A DNA stretch of 64,000 bases from Oscillibacter sp. (GTDB taxonomy: Bacteria > Bacillota > Clostridia > Oscillospirales > Oscillospiraceae), in assembly GCA_022795445.1 (NCBI GenBank), contig JAAWGR010000005.1:1-64000 (forward strand). Direction: 5' to 3'. Every line of letters begins with the position of its first letter. Positions within the stretch are counted from its first letter, which is position 1. The notes beneath the pieces are model-generated. The model was given only the letters and a program-made list of their open reading frames with translations, was not told the origin of the DNA and ran no database searches. A program made the translations under genes and the position numbers. This document shows, in pieces, positions 26,270 through 35,408 of this stretch.

Positions 26270-28924
26270 TTATCCGTTGTTCTTCATCACCAGCTTGCGC
26301 ACAAGGTCTACCGGAATGATGGTGAACGCCATCACCAGCACGAAAATCCACTCGCTGGCGTTCAAGCCGTAGCAGCGAAGGATCACGCCGCCGCAGTACG
26401 TCATAATTACCTGTACAACCACAATCGCGCCCATAACCCGCAGAAAGCCGCGGTTACCGCCGAGGTTATCAAACAGGTTCAGTTGCTCCGTACGAGCGTT
26501 AAACGCATTGAAAACCGAAGTAAAAATAAAGAAAGCAAAGTAGCCAGTGAGGAGGTATGCCTCCGGATCCACTGGGCTGGTGCGGAAGAAGGAGCGGGCG
26601 AAAGGCGTAAGGATAAACACCAAACTCAATGCGAACGTCCAGCCTGCGCCGATCAGGATCGAGCTCCACATATAACGGCTGACAATGTGCTCATCCCGGC
26701 GCTTGGGCTTCTCCTCCATATAACGCTGGAGGGCCGGCTCACCGCCGAAAGCTAAGGCCGCCAAGGTATCCATAACCAAGTTAACCCACAAAATCTGCGT
26801 AATAGAGAGGGGATTTTCGATGCCCAGCAGGGGGGAAACGAAGGACACCAGCACGGCTGCGACATTGATGGTCAGCTGGAAGATGATGAACTTGCGGATA
26901 CTGTTGAAAATTGTGCGTCCGTAAAGGATGGCCCTCTCGATCGAATTAAAATTGTCGTCAAGGATGACGATTTCGCTGGCCTCCTTGGCAACTTCCGTAC
27001 CGCCGCCCATGGCAAAGCCTACATCTGCCCGCTTCAAAGCGGGAGAATCGTTCACACCGTCGCCAGTCATGCCGACCACTAGGTTCAGCTCCTGGGCAAC
27101 CCGCACAAAACGGCTCTTATCGCTGGGCAGCGCCCGAGCCACAACACGAATCGACGCCAGCTTCTGTTTCAGTTCTTCATCACTCAACTGCGCCAGCTCG
27201 TCCGAAGTCATTACAAGATCTGTCTCATTCTTCAAAAGCCCCGCTTCTTTGGCGATGGCCATAGCCGTATCCTTCCGGTCGCCAGTGATCATAACCACCT
27301 GCACGCCCGCACGCTGCACCTGGGCAATGGCTTCCACAGACTCTGGACGCACCTCGTCCCGGATGCCCACAACGCCCACAAGGGTCCACTCACCCTCGGG
27401 GAGCGCATTGTCCTCAAAGTTCCGGTCGCTGACTGCCAGAGCCAGCACACGGATGGCACGGCCTGCCAGCTCATCAATCTTCGCCTCGACATTCGAACCG
27501 CCGCTCTTAAACGGCTTGCGAGTGCCGTCAATGTCATAGTAAAAGCTGCACTTGCTCAAGATTTTCTCTGGCGCGCCCTTGATCAGTGAGAGGCTGTAAT
27601 CGCCCTCCACCCGGGCGACGGAGTACTTGTTCTGGCTGTTGAAGGGAATACTGCCCGTCACTTCTACTTTTGCGGCAGCATCCGCTGCGGCAAAGCTCAG
27701 AATCGCCCGCTCGGTTGCGTTGCCGCCCACGGCGCGGGCAGATGCGCCTTCGCCTGTAATCACAGCGCTGGTGTTATAGCGCACACCCAGGGACACCAAT
27801 CGTCCCAGCTCGCCGGGAATCTCGGCGCGGGTCTTATAGGCCCGGCCTTCCCCATCCACAAACGCGACAGCCTCCAGCTGTCCTTTTGTGATGGTGCCGG
27901 TCTTGTCGCTGAACAGGATGTTCAGGCTGCCGGCAGTTTCAATGCCGGAGACCTTGCGCACCAGCACGTTATCCTTGAGCATCTTGCCCATGTTCTGGGC
28001 GGAGACGATGGCGATCATCAGCGGCAGGCCCTCGGGTACCGCCATAACAATGATGATCACCGCCAGCATCACGGCTTCCACAAGGTTGTTGAGCATCTGC
28101 ATCCAACTGTGAAGCTCTACGGAAATGCTGAAGACAGGAAGGAACGAGATGGTGACAATGCGCTGGAACATGAACGCAACCGCAATGGCGATACCGCCGA
28201 TATACCCGAACTTGCTGATCTGCCCCGCCAGATGGCCCAGCTTGAGCTTGAGGGGGGTGTCACGGTCGTCATCCGCCTGCAGCTCGCTGGCGATCTGCCC
28301 ATAGACCGACTTGTCGCCAACGGTGGACACTTCCATCACAGCATTGCCGGAGCACACCACGGAACCGCGGAACACCTTATATGGGTTCAGGAAATCCATT
28401 GCCGCCTCCGTCTCCTGATAATCCGCAGGCATGACGTTCTTGGTGGCTTCCTTCGCCTCACCATTCAGCACAGACTGGTCAACCTGAATGGTTCCCTCTG
28501 CCAGAATACCATCAGCAGGAACCTTGTCGCCGGACTGGAGCAAAACCCAATCGCCAACCACAATGTCTTGGATGGCAATTTCCACCAGCTCATTATTCCG
28601 ATAAACTTTGCATTTGATCTGGGAAGCTTCCTCTTGAAGCTTTTGAAACGCGCTCTCGTTTTTATATTCAGAGAGTGTGGAAACAAACGTCGCCAGCAAT
28701 ACCGCCAGGGCAATACCGACCGATTCATACCATTCCGCTTGTCCCAAGAAGGCGAAAATCACGTTGATAATCAGGGCAACACAGAGAATTTTAATCATTG
28801 GGTCACCAAAGTTTCCCCGCAGTTTCTCCCAAAAACTCTCCGACGCCTGCTCTGTCAAGTGGTTGTCGCCATGCTGTTCCCTTGACGCACGGACTTGCTC
28901 GTCCGTCAGACCACGTGTATACAT
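26270..28924 (-). CDS. Calcium-transporting P-type ATPase, PMCA-like
   Basis: 884 residues from ATG 28924 after GGAAAGGAAG. The phosphorylation motif is [11 protein letters not shown]. Before it, the PEGLP segment in membrane helix 4 ([12 protein letters not shown]) is typical of Ca2+ pumps. Also present are the [19 protein letters not shown] hinge and a C-terminal block of about four to six helices. The N-terminus has a cation-transporter domain. It exports Ca2+ or a similar ion. In this operon it may set the calcium level sensed by the TerD proteins (inferred). Confidence 0.93.
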   Translation of the reverse strand: MYTRGLTDEQVRASREQHGDNHLTEQASESFWEKLRGNFGDPMIKILCVALIINVIFAFLGQAEWYESVGIALAVLLATFVSTLSEYKNESAFQKLQEEASQIKCKVYRNNELVEIAIQDIVVGDWVLLQSGDKVPADGILAEGTIQVDQSVLNGEAKEATKNVMPADYQETEAAMDFLNPYKVFRGSVVCSGNAVMEVSTVGDKSVYGQIASELQADDDRDTPLKLKLGHLAGQISKFGYIGGIAIAVAFMFQRIVTISFLPVFSISVELHSWMQMLNNLVEAVMLAVIIIVMAVPEGLPLMIAIVSAQNMGKMLKDNVLVRKVSGIETAGSLNILFSDKTGTITKGQLEAVAFVDGEGRAYKTRAEIPGELGRLVSLGVRYNTSAVITGEGASARAVGGNATERAILSFAAADAAAKVEVTGSIPFNSQNKYSVARVEGDYSLSLIKGAPEKILSKCSFYYDIDGTRKPFKSGGSNVEAKIDELAGRAIRVLALAVSDRNFEDNALPEGEWTLVGVVGIRDEVRPESVEAIAQVQRAGVQVVMITGDRKDTAMAIAKEAGLLKNETDLVMTSDELAQLSDEELKQKLASIRVVARALPSDKSRFVRVAQELNLVVGMTGDGVNDSPALKRADVGFAMGGGTEVAKEASEIVILDDNFNSIERAILYGRTIFNSIRKFIIFQLTINVAAVLVSFVSPLLGIENPLSITQILWVNLVMDTLAALAFGGEPALQRYMEEKPKRRDEHIVSRYMWSSILIGAGWTFALSLVFILTPFARSFFRTSPVDPEAYLLTGYFAFFIFTSVFNAFNARTEQLNLFDNLGGNRGFLRVMGAIVVVQVIMTYCGGVILRCYGLNASEWIFVLVMAFTIIPVDLVRKLVMKNNG

Positions 28925-29055
28925 TCTGCAAATCTTCCTTTCCTTTTTCCTTTGCAAATGGATATTAATTCATATTACCCCGTAGGGATAAAATAAATAT
29001 GAATAAATTATGAACCTTCTGTTTCAGAACGATTAAATTCTTCCAAAATTGCCCT

Positions 29056-30534
29056 CTACCGGCCACAACGAACCTCAATCAGAAAACCACGGTCCTCACC
29101 AGAGGCCCGGAATACCGCTCCATCCCGCAGCACTACCGCCTGCCCAACTGGCACAAGGCCGCCATGAGGCGAGGTCATCCCCCGCACCTTATGGTTTACC
29201 AGCAGCCACTGCCCTTGGTGCCTGCAAACATAGGCCTGCATCTCCCGGCTGGTTTTTTCGTCGGGGAATGTATTGGCCAGAATATGCCACTTAAAAAGCG
29301 GCATATGGTCATACACATCCACCTCTCCTGCGTGCATCCACTGGCCATACCGGCCCCGGAGCGGACTTTTCAGATGCAGCCGCACAATATTCTCACGCTT
29401 CACCCGCGTCCCGCAGAACGGGCACACCGGCCGCTGCACATCATAAAGAACAAACCATTTGGCCGCACAATCCGGATTCTCACACGGATGCAGCAAGTCC
29501 CAGGTTTTTACAAGGCCTTTTTCCCATTCCATTGCTGTCGGGCGGCTGTCAGGGCAATGTAAGCCGTCCACAAAGGCCCGGAGAAACAACTCTTCCAGGT
29601 ATGGCCCCATATCATGGACGGTAAGCTCCAAATCCGGAGGACGGTTGCTGGTATCATGGGGATCTTCGATGAATGTGGCCTTTGGGCCGAAAGCAAGGTA
29701 GTCATCTTCGTCCGGCGAGTTGGGGGAATAGATTTTCGGTCCTTCCAAGGGATGACGCATCAAGAGGTATTCGTACAGCAGCACCGCCAGGGCATGGAGG
29801 TCGGTATAGGCGCTGGGCGATTTACGGCCAGGACTGTCCGAGGGCAGGTCGAGCGTCTCCAAAACCTCAGGAGCGATATATCCATGCGTCCCCACAACCT
29901 CTGGCGGAAACAGTCCCGGCACCACCAGAGAATCGATGTCAATCACGACACAGCTCCCAGATTTTGGATCAATCAGCACATTATTGCAGCTAAGATCCGA
30001 GTGGGCAAGCCCTGCCTGGTGCATCCGCCGGATTGACCGCGCCAGGGAGGTCGACAATTGCAGCATCGCCCGAAAATCGCCCACTTCTTCCGGTTCCAGA
30101 TATTGCCGGTTCCGGGAGGAAGTAAACCACTTACTCCGCTTGTCCCGGCCCTTCAAGGGCAGCGCTAGGGAAGCTTCTTCTGTAAAGAAAAAGTTCTCCG
30201 GGTATGCTGGGCAGACGATTCCAAACTCCGGTGAACAGACGGTTGCCGTTGGCCAGCAGAATAGGTCCGCAAAATACGCCGCCATCGACGGACTGTTGCC
30301 GGGCGCGCCGCCGTCGGCCTCCGGACGGGTAGGATTGTATTTTCCGATAATCGCCTCCAAACGCCTGTGGGTGTTTGGGTCTGCGGCGATCATGGGATTG
30401 TTGAAAAACTGCACTACATAGGATTTATCCGGTGCAAAATAGGTATATTTCATGCCGCCTCTGGGGGGATCGTCCCGGATGACATAGGGCAGCCTTCGCC
30501 CATCCGCCAGTACGGCTTCCGCAATGCCCGGCAT
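29056..30534 (-). CDS. Ter-operon serine/threonine-type protein kinase with zinc ribbon
   Basis: 492 residues. The N-lobe is unusual: YVVQFFNNP carries no clear VAIK motif. The catalytic loop HSDLSCNNVLID at about 178-189 is good, and the DFG position reads DIDSL. GTHGYIAPEVL and a distal Arg helix follow. After the kinase comes a zinc ribbon (CENPDCAAKW ... CPFCGTRV) and a beta-rich tail of about 120 residues. This is the kinase of the TerY-phosphatase-kinase triad; it is expected to phosphorylate a target that the PP2C at 30538 reverses. Confidence 0.85.
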   Translation of the reverse strand: MPGIAEAVLADGRRLPYVIRDDPPRGGMKYTYFAPDKSYVVQFFNNPMIAADPNTHRRLEAIIGKYNPTRPEADGGAPGNSPSMAAYFADLFCWPTATVCSPEFGIVCPAYPENFFFTEEASLALPLKGRDKRSKWFTSSRNRQYLEPEEVGDFRAMLQLSTSLARSIRRMHQAGLAHSDLSCNNVLIDPKSGSCVVIDIDSLVVPGLFPPEVVGTHGYIAPEVLETLDLPSDSPGRKSPSAYTDLHALAVLLYEYLLMRHPLEGPKIYSPNSPDEDDYLAFGPKATFIEDPHDTSNRPPDLELTVHDMGPYLEELFLRAFVDGLHCPDSRPTAMEWEKGLVKTWDLLHPCENPDCAAKWFVLYDVQRPVCPFCGTRVKRENIVRLHLKSPLRGRYGQWMHAGEVDVYDHMPLFKWHILANTFPDEKTSREMQAYVCRHQGQWLLVNHKVRGMTSPHGGLVPVGQAVVLRDGAVFRASGEDRGFLIEVRCGR

Positions 30535-30537
30535 TGC

Positions 30538-31785
30538 TCATGCCTCCTTCATTTCCACGATAACTAAGGTACGGTCATCGAACGAACCGCGCTCCACATA
30601 GTTATCCAGCCAGCGCTGCAAACGCGCCTCCGGCTGTTCCAATGCCAACTGCCCCGCCAAATCCCGGCGAGCCAGCGCCATAATTCCCCGGTTACCCCAG
30701 AGATTTTCCAACCGCAGGCCTGTACTTTCCATAATCCGCCGGGTGTAATGCAGCGGAATCTGGACGCTCTGATCATTCACCCAGGGATAACCGAGCGGCT
30801 CCGGCAGTTTTTGGCTGCCCGTCAAGGCTTCATCCTCCGGCGTATCCCGTTCCAAAATTCCGTTAACCGCCAAATCGCAATATAAACGGCGTATTTCCGT
30901 TTCGTGGGGAAAATAATCGTCGGCAACACCGTCGGTCATCATCAAAAGAATGTCTGAATGGCTCCTGGAAAGCTTTGTCCGGCTTTGCAGAGCCTCCTGT
31001 GTTCCCATACGGGCAGAAATCAGGAACTCTGTTTCACCAGAAAACACTCCGCTGTCCGGCGCACCCATCAGCTTTACTGACGCGGCAAAAGGAGCCTTGG
31101 AATCTATCAGGGCAATTATGCCGTCGCCAATCTGGCAGGTAATCGTCAGCTTCCCCGCCGCCCCGGCAGGGAAAACTGCCGCTACAAGCAGCGTCCCCGC
31201 AAAGTCCTTCCATTCCAATGGACGGCCCAACGCCGCTGTGTAAGCTGGGTCCGCAGAGCGCGTGAGGAACGCAGTCTCTACCGCTTCCCGCGCCTTCAGA
31301 ACCGCTTGCCGTACCACGCCCGCCAAAACCCGGCAGGCATCCATGCATCGCTCATCGCCGAATTCCAAAGCGATGTGTTCAGAAAGCTCCGGCTGTTGAA
31401 CCCAGAGCGTTTCAAACGTGCTTACCAGATACCCTACCGCAGCGCGGCAGGACTCTCTTGCGCCGATGCGGGAGAACTTACGGGAGCCTGCGCCGTCCGA
31501 GACGGCAGCGAACACCAGCTCGCCTACAGACGATTCTTCAAACCAGTCGTCACAGTTGTTTCCCTCATGCTTATGCTTCTTTCCCCGAACGTTGGCGGCA
31601 ATCACCGTCCCGCCGGGATGAGTCCGGCAGGAAACCCGGCATTCCGGAAACGGTTCCAATTCCTCCGTCGGAACAGGATGGTATTTCCAAAGTGCCGCTG
31701 TATAGCCCGTGACGGCCTCGTTGCTCAGCGGCGCAGGCTGGGGCTGCGTTTCCAGCGGGACATCCTGTCCCGTTCGCTTCTCCAT
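30538..31785 (-). CDS. PP2C-family protein phosphatase
   Basis: 415 residues. PP2C motifs are present: an early GKKHKHEGNNCDDWFE with the acidic metal site, VFAAVSDGAGSRKFSRIGA, TCQIGDGIIALI, LLMMTDGVADDYF and the late GSFDDRTLVIVE. PP2C enzymes remove phosphate from Ser/Thr with Mn2+ or Mg2+. It is spaced four bases from the kinase and 23 from terY, so all three are co-expressed. Confidence 0.9.
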   Translation of the reverse strand: MEKRTGQDVPLETQPQPAPLSNEAVTGYTAALWKYHPVPTEELEPFPECRVSCRTHPGGTVIAANVRGKKHKHEGNNCDDWFEESSVGELVFAAVSDGAGSRKFSRIGARESCRAAVGYLVSTFETLWVQQPELSEHIALEFGDERCMDACRVLAGVVRQAVLKAREAVETAFLTRSADPAYTAALGRPLEWKDFAGTLLVAAVFPAGAAGKLTITCQIGDGIIALIDSKAPFAASVKLMGAPDSGVFSGETEFLISARMGTQEALQSRTKLSRSHSDILLMMTDGVADDYFPHETEIRRLYCDLAVNGILERDTPEDEALTGSQKLPEPLGYPWVNDQSVQIPLHYTRRIMESTGLRLENLWGNRGIMALARRDLAGQLALEQPEARLQRWLDNYVERGSFDDRTLVIVEMKEA

Positions 31786-31808
31786 CTTTTATCCTCCACG
31801 GCCGCCTG

Positions 31809-32456
31809 TCAGGGCACCACAACGAAACCATCCGGCGGCGGAGGCAGCTGGTTTGGTGCGCCAGGCTTAGCGTCCATGCCCTTGGAGGACATCTTGATCG
31901 AACCGGAAACCCAAGCAAAGAACCGCGCCAAATCACCCGCGGAAAGAGTATTCATCATCAACACATTATCTGTGATCCTCTTTAAGCAGGCCGTATCCGC
32001 CTTTGCACCTGCCGCACATGCGACAATGCTGGCAACCTTCAAATCCTTCACCGCCTGGACTGCCTGCCCAAACGTTTCCACATCCGTGGGGGAACCATCT
32101 GTCAGGATAAACACCAGAGGCCGCCAATCGCCCTTCTGGGTGGGCGAAGCCTTGCGGACTTCCGTATTCACACAGTCGATCAGCACATTCAGCGCCCCTC
32201 CCAGGGCCGTTGCGCCGCTGGCCTTGATCTGCGGTTCTTGGAACTGCATCAGCTCGGTCAACGGCGCCACCTGCCGTGCGGCGCTGTCAAAAGTAATCAC
32301 AGAAAGATACGCCGTCTCCAATGCTTGGGGATCTCCCTTGAGCTCGGAAAGCAGCGCTTTCACGCCTTGGCGTACCGCTTCAATTGGTTCTCCCATCATA
32401 GAGCCGGAACAATCCAGCAGCAAATAGACCGGAAGTCTGCGCGTATAGTCTGCCAT
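31809..32456 (-). CDS. terY: TerY-type VWA-domain protein
   Basis: 215 residues: a single VWA domain with an intact MIDAS, DCSGSM near residues 16-21, GATALGGAL and LTDGSP, followed by a short Pro-rich tail (PPPPDGFVV). TerY binds a divalent metal and nucleates the kinase/phosphatase triad in Ter systems. It is the first gene of the operon and has the promoter at 32575-32603. The ribosome binding site AAAGGAG is close to the start. Confidence 0.92.
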   Translation of the reverse strand: MADYTRRLPVYLLLDCSGSMMGEPIEAVRQGVKALLSELKGDPQALETAYLSVITFDSAARQVAPLTELMQFQEPQIKASGATALGGALNVLIDCVNTEVRKASPTQKGDWRPLVFILTDGSPTDVETFGQAVQAVKDLKVASIVACAAGAKADTACLKRITDNVLMMNTLSAGDLARFFAWVSGSIKMSSKGMDAKPGAPNQLPPPPDGFVVVP

Positions 32457-32574
32457 ATGGATCGATCTCCTTTATACTATTGGGGCGCATGCAAAAATAC
32501 GGCAAAGAGCGCCCAGTTCTTCCGCAAAAAAGCGTCGGTTTTCCCGGCGCAAGTTCAATGTCGGTAGCACAGTA

Positions 32575-32603
32575 ATTCTATCATGTTTTCCTACTTTTGA
32601 CAA
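32575..32603 (-). promoter_or_regulatory. Sigma-A promoter of the Ter operon
   Basis: On the minus strand: TTGTCA, 17 bases, TAGAAT. The leader to terY is about 110 bases. Apart from a 131-base gap before the ATPase, the genes behind it are spaced too closely for many further promoters. Confidence 0.7.
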
Positions 32604-32650
32604 GGGGGGATTTTAGAAGGCCGCCCACGTTTTCCAACCGGCAAAAAACG

Positions 32651-32680
32651 CTGGACGGACCTCCCTTCCCGTGCTATAAT
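32651..32680 (+). promoter_or_regulatory. Sigma-A promoter of the Cys-rich protein
   Basis: CTGGAC, 18 bases, TATAAT. Divergent from the Ter promoter, about 50 bases away. Confidence 0.5.
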
Positions 32681-32777
32681 CGGGATAATCCGCCTGCCTG
32701 TTCGGAAATCCGGCGGAAGTTTACAACCTGTTAGGATTCCCGCGGGGCATTTCCCCGCTTGTTTACGAGGTGTTTTT

Positions 32778-33380
32778 ATGCGCGAGGAAATGCGGACATT
32801 CGGCTATCTCTGCCCCAAATGCAAAAAAACCGTTATGGCGGCGCGGTCTGTTTTCGCCCTGGAAGCCGCCGGGGCCGAAGTGGAATGCAGCTGCGGCAGC
32901 TCCGCCCTTCGGGCTGTTTCCGACGGGGAAAAATACCGCATCCAAGTCCCCTGCGGACTTTGTGGGGAAACCCATGGGGCCACCTGCACCCCATCCCAGG
33001 TCCTGGACGGCGCTTCCGCTTTGGCTTGCACCAAGACCAAACAATTCTGCTGCTTCATCGGCCCGGAGGGGGCCGTGGAAAAACAGTTGCAGGAACTGTC
33101 CATCCTGGCGGAAAAAGAGCAGCGCGGCGACGGCTCTGAGGCCTTTCTGGACAGTGTGATCATGTACGAAGTCCTGTCGGAACTGAAGGACATTGCCTCC
33201 CGCTCCGATGGCCTCACGTGCGGCTGCGGAAGCCGGGGGATTCGTATGGAAATCCGCCGTTCTGCTGTGGATTTGATTTGCAGCGACTGCGGCGCAAAAC
33301 TCCGTATCCCTGCCGCTACCGACCAGGATTTGGACAACCTCTGCTGTCGAATGAAGCTGGTCCTGCCTGGCCGTAAATAA
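32778..33380 (+). CDS. Cys-rich multi-zinc-ribbon protein of unknown function
   Basis: 200 residues with at least five Cys pairs: CPKCKK near 12, CSCGSS near 39, CGLCGE near 59, then CGCGSR and CSDCGAK near the C-terminus. The pairs are arranged like three zinc ribbons separated by helical linkers. No enzymatic motif was found. It is transcribed divergently from the Ter operon and toward the CDF gene 78 bases downstream. Might be a metal sensor or a scaffold, which is a guess. Conserved enough in reading frame and codon use to be a real gene. Confidence 0.75.
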   Translation: MREEMRTFGYLCPKCKKTVMAARSVFALEAAGAEVECSCGSSALRAVSDGEKYRIQVPCGLCGETHGATCTPSQVLDGASALACTKTKQFCCFIGPEGAVEKQLQELSILAEKEQRGDGSEAFLDSVIMYEVLSELKDIASRSDGLTCGCGSRGIRMEIRRSAVDLICSDCGAKLRIPAATDQDLDNLCCRMKLVLPGRK

Positions 33381-33458
33381 CCGGCTGGCATACCGCGCCA
33401 TTCCCGGCATATACTGAATGTATCCTCTTTTTAAGTTTTTCCTTTTGGAGCTGATTCC

Positions 33459-34625
33459 ATGATCACACTGCTCGCACAGCTGTTCCTCAAACCTGAGGGA
33501 CGGTCTGAAACTGCTCTGCGGAGGGGCTATGGCGTCCTCTGCGGAGGGGTAGGCATTGCGCTGAACCTTCTTCTGTTCCTTGCCAAACTGCTGGCAGGCT
33601 TGGCCTCCGGCTCTATCGCCGTAGTAGCCGACGCTGTGAACAATCTCTCAGACGCCGCTTCCTCATTCGTTACCCTGGCCGGATTCCTGCTGGGCGGCCA
33701 AAAGCCCGATGGGCACCATCCTTTTGGCCATGGTAGGCTGGAATACCTGTCAGGGCTGGCCGTCTCTGTCCTGATCCTCCTGATGGGCTTTGAACTCGCC
33801 AAATCCTCTCTGGGACGAATTCTGTCCCCTCCGCCTCCGGCGGCGGGCGTCAGCTGGACCGCCCCTCTCTTATGCGCCGCTATCGGCGTAAAATTTTATA
33901 TGGCTTGTTATAACCGGCATTTCGGCAAACGATTCCACTCTGCTGCTATGGAAGCTTCCGCCGTGGATTCCCTCAGCGATTGTGCCGCGACAACTGCCGC
34001 GCTGGTTCCAATTCTGGCGGGGCGCTTTACTGCGCTCCCTTTAGACGGCTGGTGTGGCTTGCTGGTCGCAGCATTTATCCTCTGGTCCGGCTTCCAGGCT
34101 GCGAAATCCACCTTGGACCCCCTCCTGGGTACCCCGCCGCCTCCAGAATTCGTAGAACAAATCCGTTCGCTGGTGTTGGCCTGCCCTTCCGTCTTCGATT
34201 TTCATGATTTGATCGTCCATGACTACGGCCCCGGCCGCACGATGATCTCCCTCCATGCCGAAGTACCTGCCGGCGGCAGCCTGCTGGCGCTTCATGAGGA
34301 AATTGACCAGTTGGAGCGGGAATTGCGGGAACATCTTGGCTGTGAGGCGGTCATCCACATGGACCCCGTGATTACGGACGACTGCGCGACAGCCGAAACC
34401 CGCCGCCGGGTGGAGGACTTGGTGCGCTGTATCGACGACGGCATTGCGATCCATGACTTCCGTATTGTCCCTTGCGGGCAGCTGTCTAATGTGATCTTCG
34501 ACGCGGTTGTTCCCTTCCACTTCCGTCTCAACGACGGTGAAGTGGAAGAAAAAATCAAAACTGCTGTCCGCACCTTAGATGACAACTTCCGTGCTGTCGT
34601 CAACGTTGAACGTTCCTATACCTGA
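33459..34625 (+). CDS. Cation diffusion facilitator (CDF) metal exporter
   Basis: 388 residues. Membrane helices cover about 28-210. The metal site in helix 2 is VADAVNNLSDAASSF (D58, D65), and helix 5 has SAVDSLSDC. HHPFGHGRLEYL after helix 2 is the loop seen in the family. The cytosolic C-terminal domain (about 230-300) is ferredoxin-like, and a further about 85 residues form a second such domain. CDF proteins export Zn2+, Mn2+, Fe2+ or Co2+ by proton exchange; the metal is not decided by these motifs. No terminator follows. Confidence 0.9.
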   Translation: MITLLAQLFLKPEGRSETALRRGYGVLCGGVGIALNLLLFLAKLLAGLASGSIAVVADAVNNLSDAASSFVTLAGFLLGGQKPDGHHPFGHGRLEYLSGLAVSVLILLMGFELAKSSLGRILSPPPPAAGVSWTAPLLCAAIGVKFYMACYNRHFGKRFHSAAMEASAVDSLSDCAATTAALVPILAGRFTALPLDGWCGLLVAAFILWSGFQAAKSTLDPLLGTPPPPEFVEQIRSLVLACPSVFDFHDLIVHDYGPGRTMISLHAEVPAGGSLLALHEEIDQLERELREHLGCEAVIHMDPVITDDCATAETRRRVEDLVRCIDDGIAIHDFRIVPCGQLSNVIFDAVVPFHFRLNDGEVEEKIKTAVRTLDDNFRAVVNVERSYT

Positions 34626-34653
34626 ACGCTCCTGCTGCGCAGGAGGAAAACTC

Positions 34654-34681
34654 TTGCAAAATCCCGGAAACCTGTTATAAT
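34654..34681 (+). promoter_or_regulatory. Sigma-A promoter of the cobalamin-riboswitch operon
   Basis: TTGCAA, 16 bases, TATAAT, about 30 bases before the riboswitch. Confidence 0.7.
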
Positions 34682-34711
34682 GGGTTTCGGACCTCTGGAC
34701 AACTGAATTTT

Positions 34712-34876
34712 ATATGCAGGTGCATCCCCGCCGCAGGATGCTGAAAAAGGAAGCGGGTGCAAATCCCGCACGGAGCCGCCGCTGTATATGGCGAGCGCTT
34801 GCAGATACGCCACTGGCATTCGCTGGGAAGGCTGTAAGTGCGTTGACCCATGAGTCAGAAGACTTGCCTGACATTG
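34712..34876 (+). ncRNA. Cobalamin (B12) riboswitch
   Basis: The conserved order of elements is present: GGTGCATCC near the 5' end, GAAGCGGGTGCAAATCCCGC, then CGGAGCCGCCGCTGT, and TGAGTCAGAAGACTTGCCT at the 3' side. The peripheral stems appear complete. Adenosyl- or aquocobalamin binding is expected to switch transcription of the downstream genes off through the terminator at 34931. Confidence 0.93.
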
Positions 34877-34930
34877 TTTGCTGCATTTTCACGTGCGATT
34901 TGAAAGCGCAGTCGTCGATTTTTGGCAGAA

Positions 34931-34968
34931 ACGGGCCATTACAAATTGTAATGGCCCGTTTTATTATT
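34931..34968 (+). terminator. Terminator of the cobalamin riboswitch expression platform
   Basis: ACGGGCCATTAC pairs with GTAATGGCCCGT around a five-base loop, followed by TTTATTATT. It lies between the riboswitch and the first gene, so it must be bypassed for expression; B12 shortage should favour that. Confidence 0.82.
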
Positions 34969-34996
34969 GCAGTTTGTATACAAAAGGAGTGTTTTT

Positions 34997-35404
34997 ATGA
35001 CAAATCCATCCCCCAAAGCCGCCAGCTCTAAAAAAATCCTTATTGGCATCATCGTGCTCATTCTACTGGCAGCGGGCATGTTCTTCCTCTGGAAGTCCTC
35101 CCAAGCCGCGCCGTCTGAAGGCGGAAAAGCCATCACAGTTACCGTTATCCACAGTGGCGGGGATGAGGCGGAATTTTCTTACCAGACGGATCTCACCTAC
35201 CTTGGCGAGCTGCTGCAAAGCGAAGGGCTGATCTCCGGTGAGGAAGGTCCCTATGGTTTGTTTGTAGACACTGTGGATGGCGAGACTGTTTCCGGCAGCG
35301 ACTGGTGGAGCCTGGCCTGCAACGGCGAGGCCGCCCAAACTGGCGTGGACAGCGTAGCCATCGAAGATGGGAGCACGTATAGTTGGACCTATACGCCCGG
35401 TTGA
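34997..35404 (+). CDS. DUF4430 surface protein under B12 control
   Basis: 135 residues, start ATG 34997 after AAAAGGAG. A membrane anchor (about 14-33, KILIGIIVLILLAAGMFFLW) is followed by a DUF4430 domain with TYLGELLQSEGLI and the ending WWSLACNGEAAQTGVDSVAI followed by STYSWTYTPG. The domain resembles the C-terminal part of transcobalamin/intrinsic-factor proteins. With the riboswitch and the ECF subunit, a role in binding a corrinoid at the cell surface is likely (inferred). Confidence 0.8.
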   Translation: MTNPSPKAASSKKILIGIIVLILLAAGMFFLWKSSQAAPSEGGKAITVTVIHSGGDEAEFSYQTDLTYLGELLQSEGLISGEEGPYGLFVDTVDGETVSGSDWWSLACNGEAAQTGVDSVAIEDGSTYSWTYTPG

Positions 35405-35408
35405 CACA

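Noticed and set aside
28925-29055. AT-rich repeats between the kinase and ATPase genes as a promoter
   Set aside because: Repeats of TTATTCAT-type sequence are present, but no -35/-10 pair with proper spacing was convincing.
34629-34645. CTCCTG hairpin after the CDF gene as a terminator
   Set aside because: The stem is short and no T run follows.
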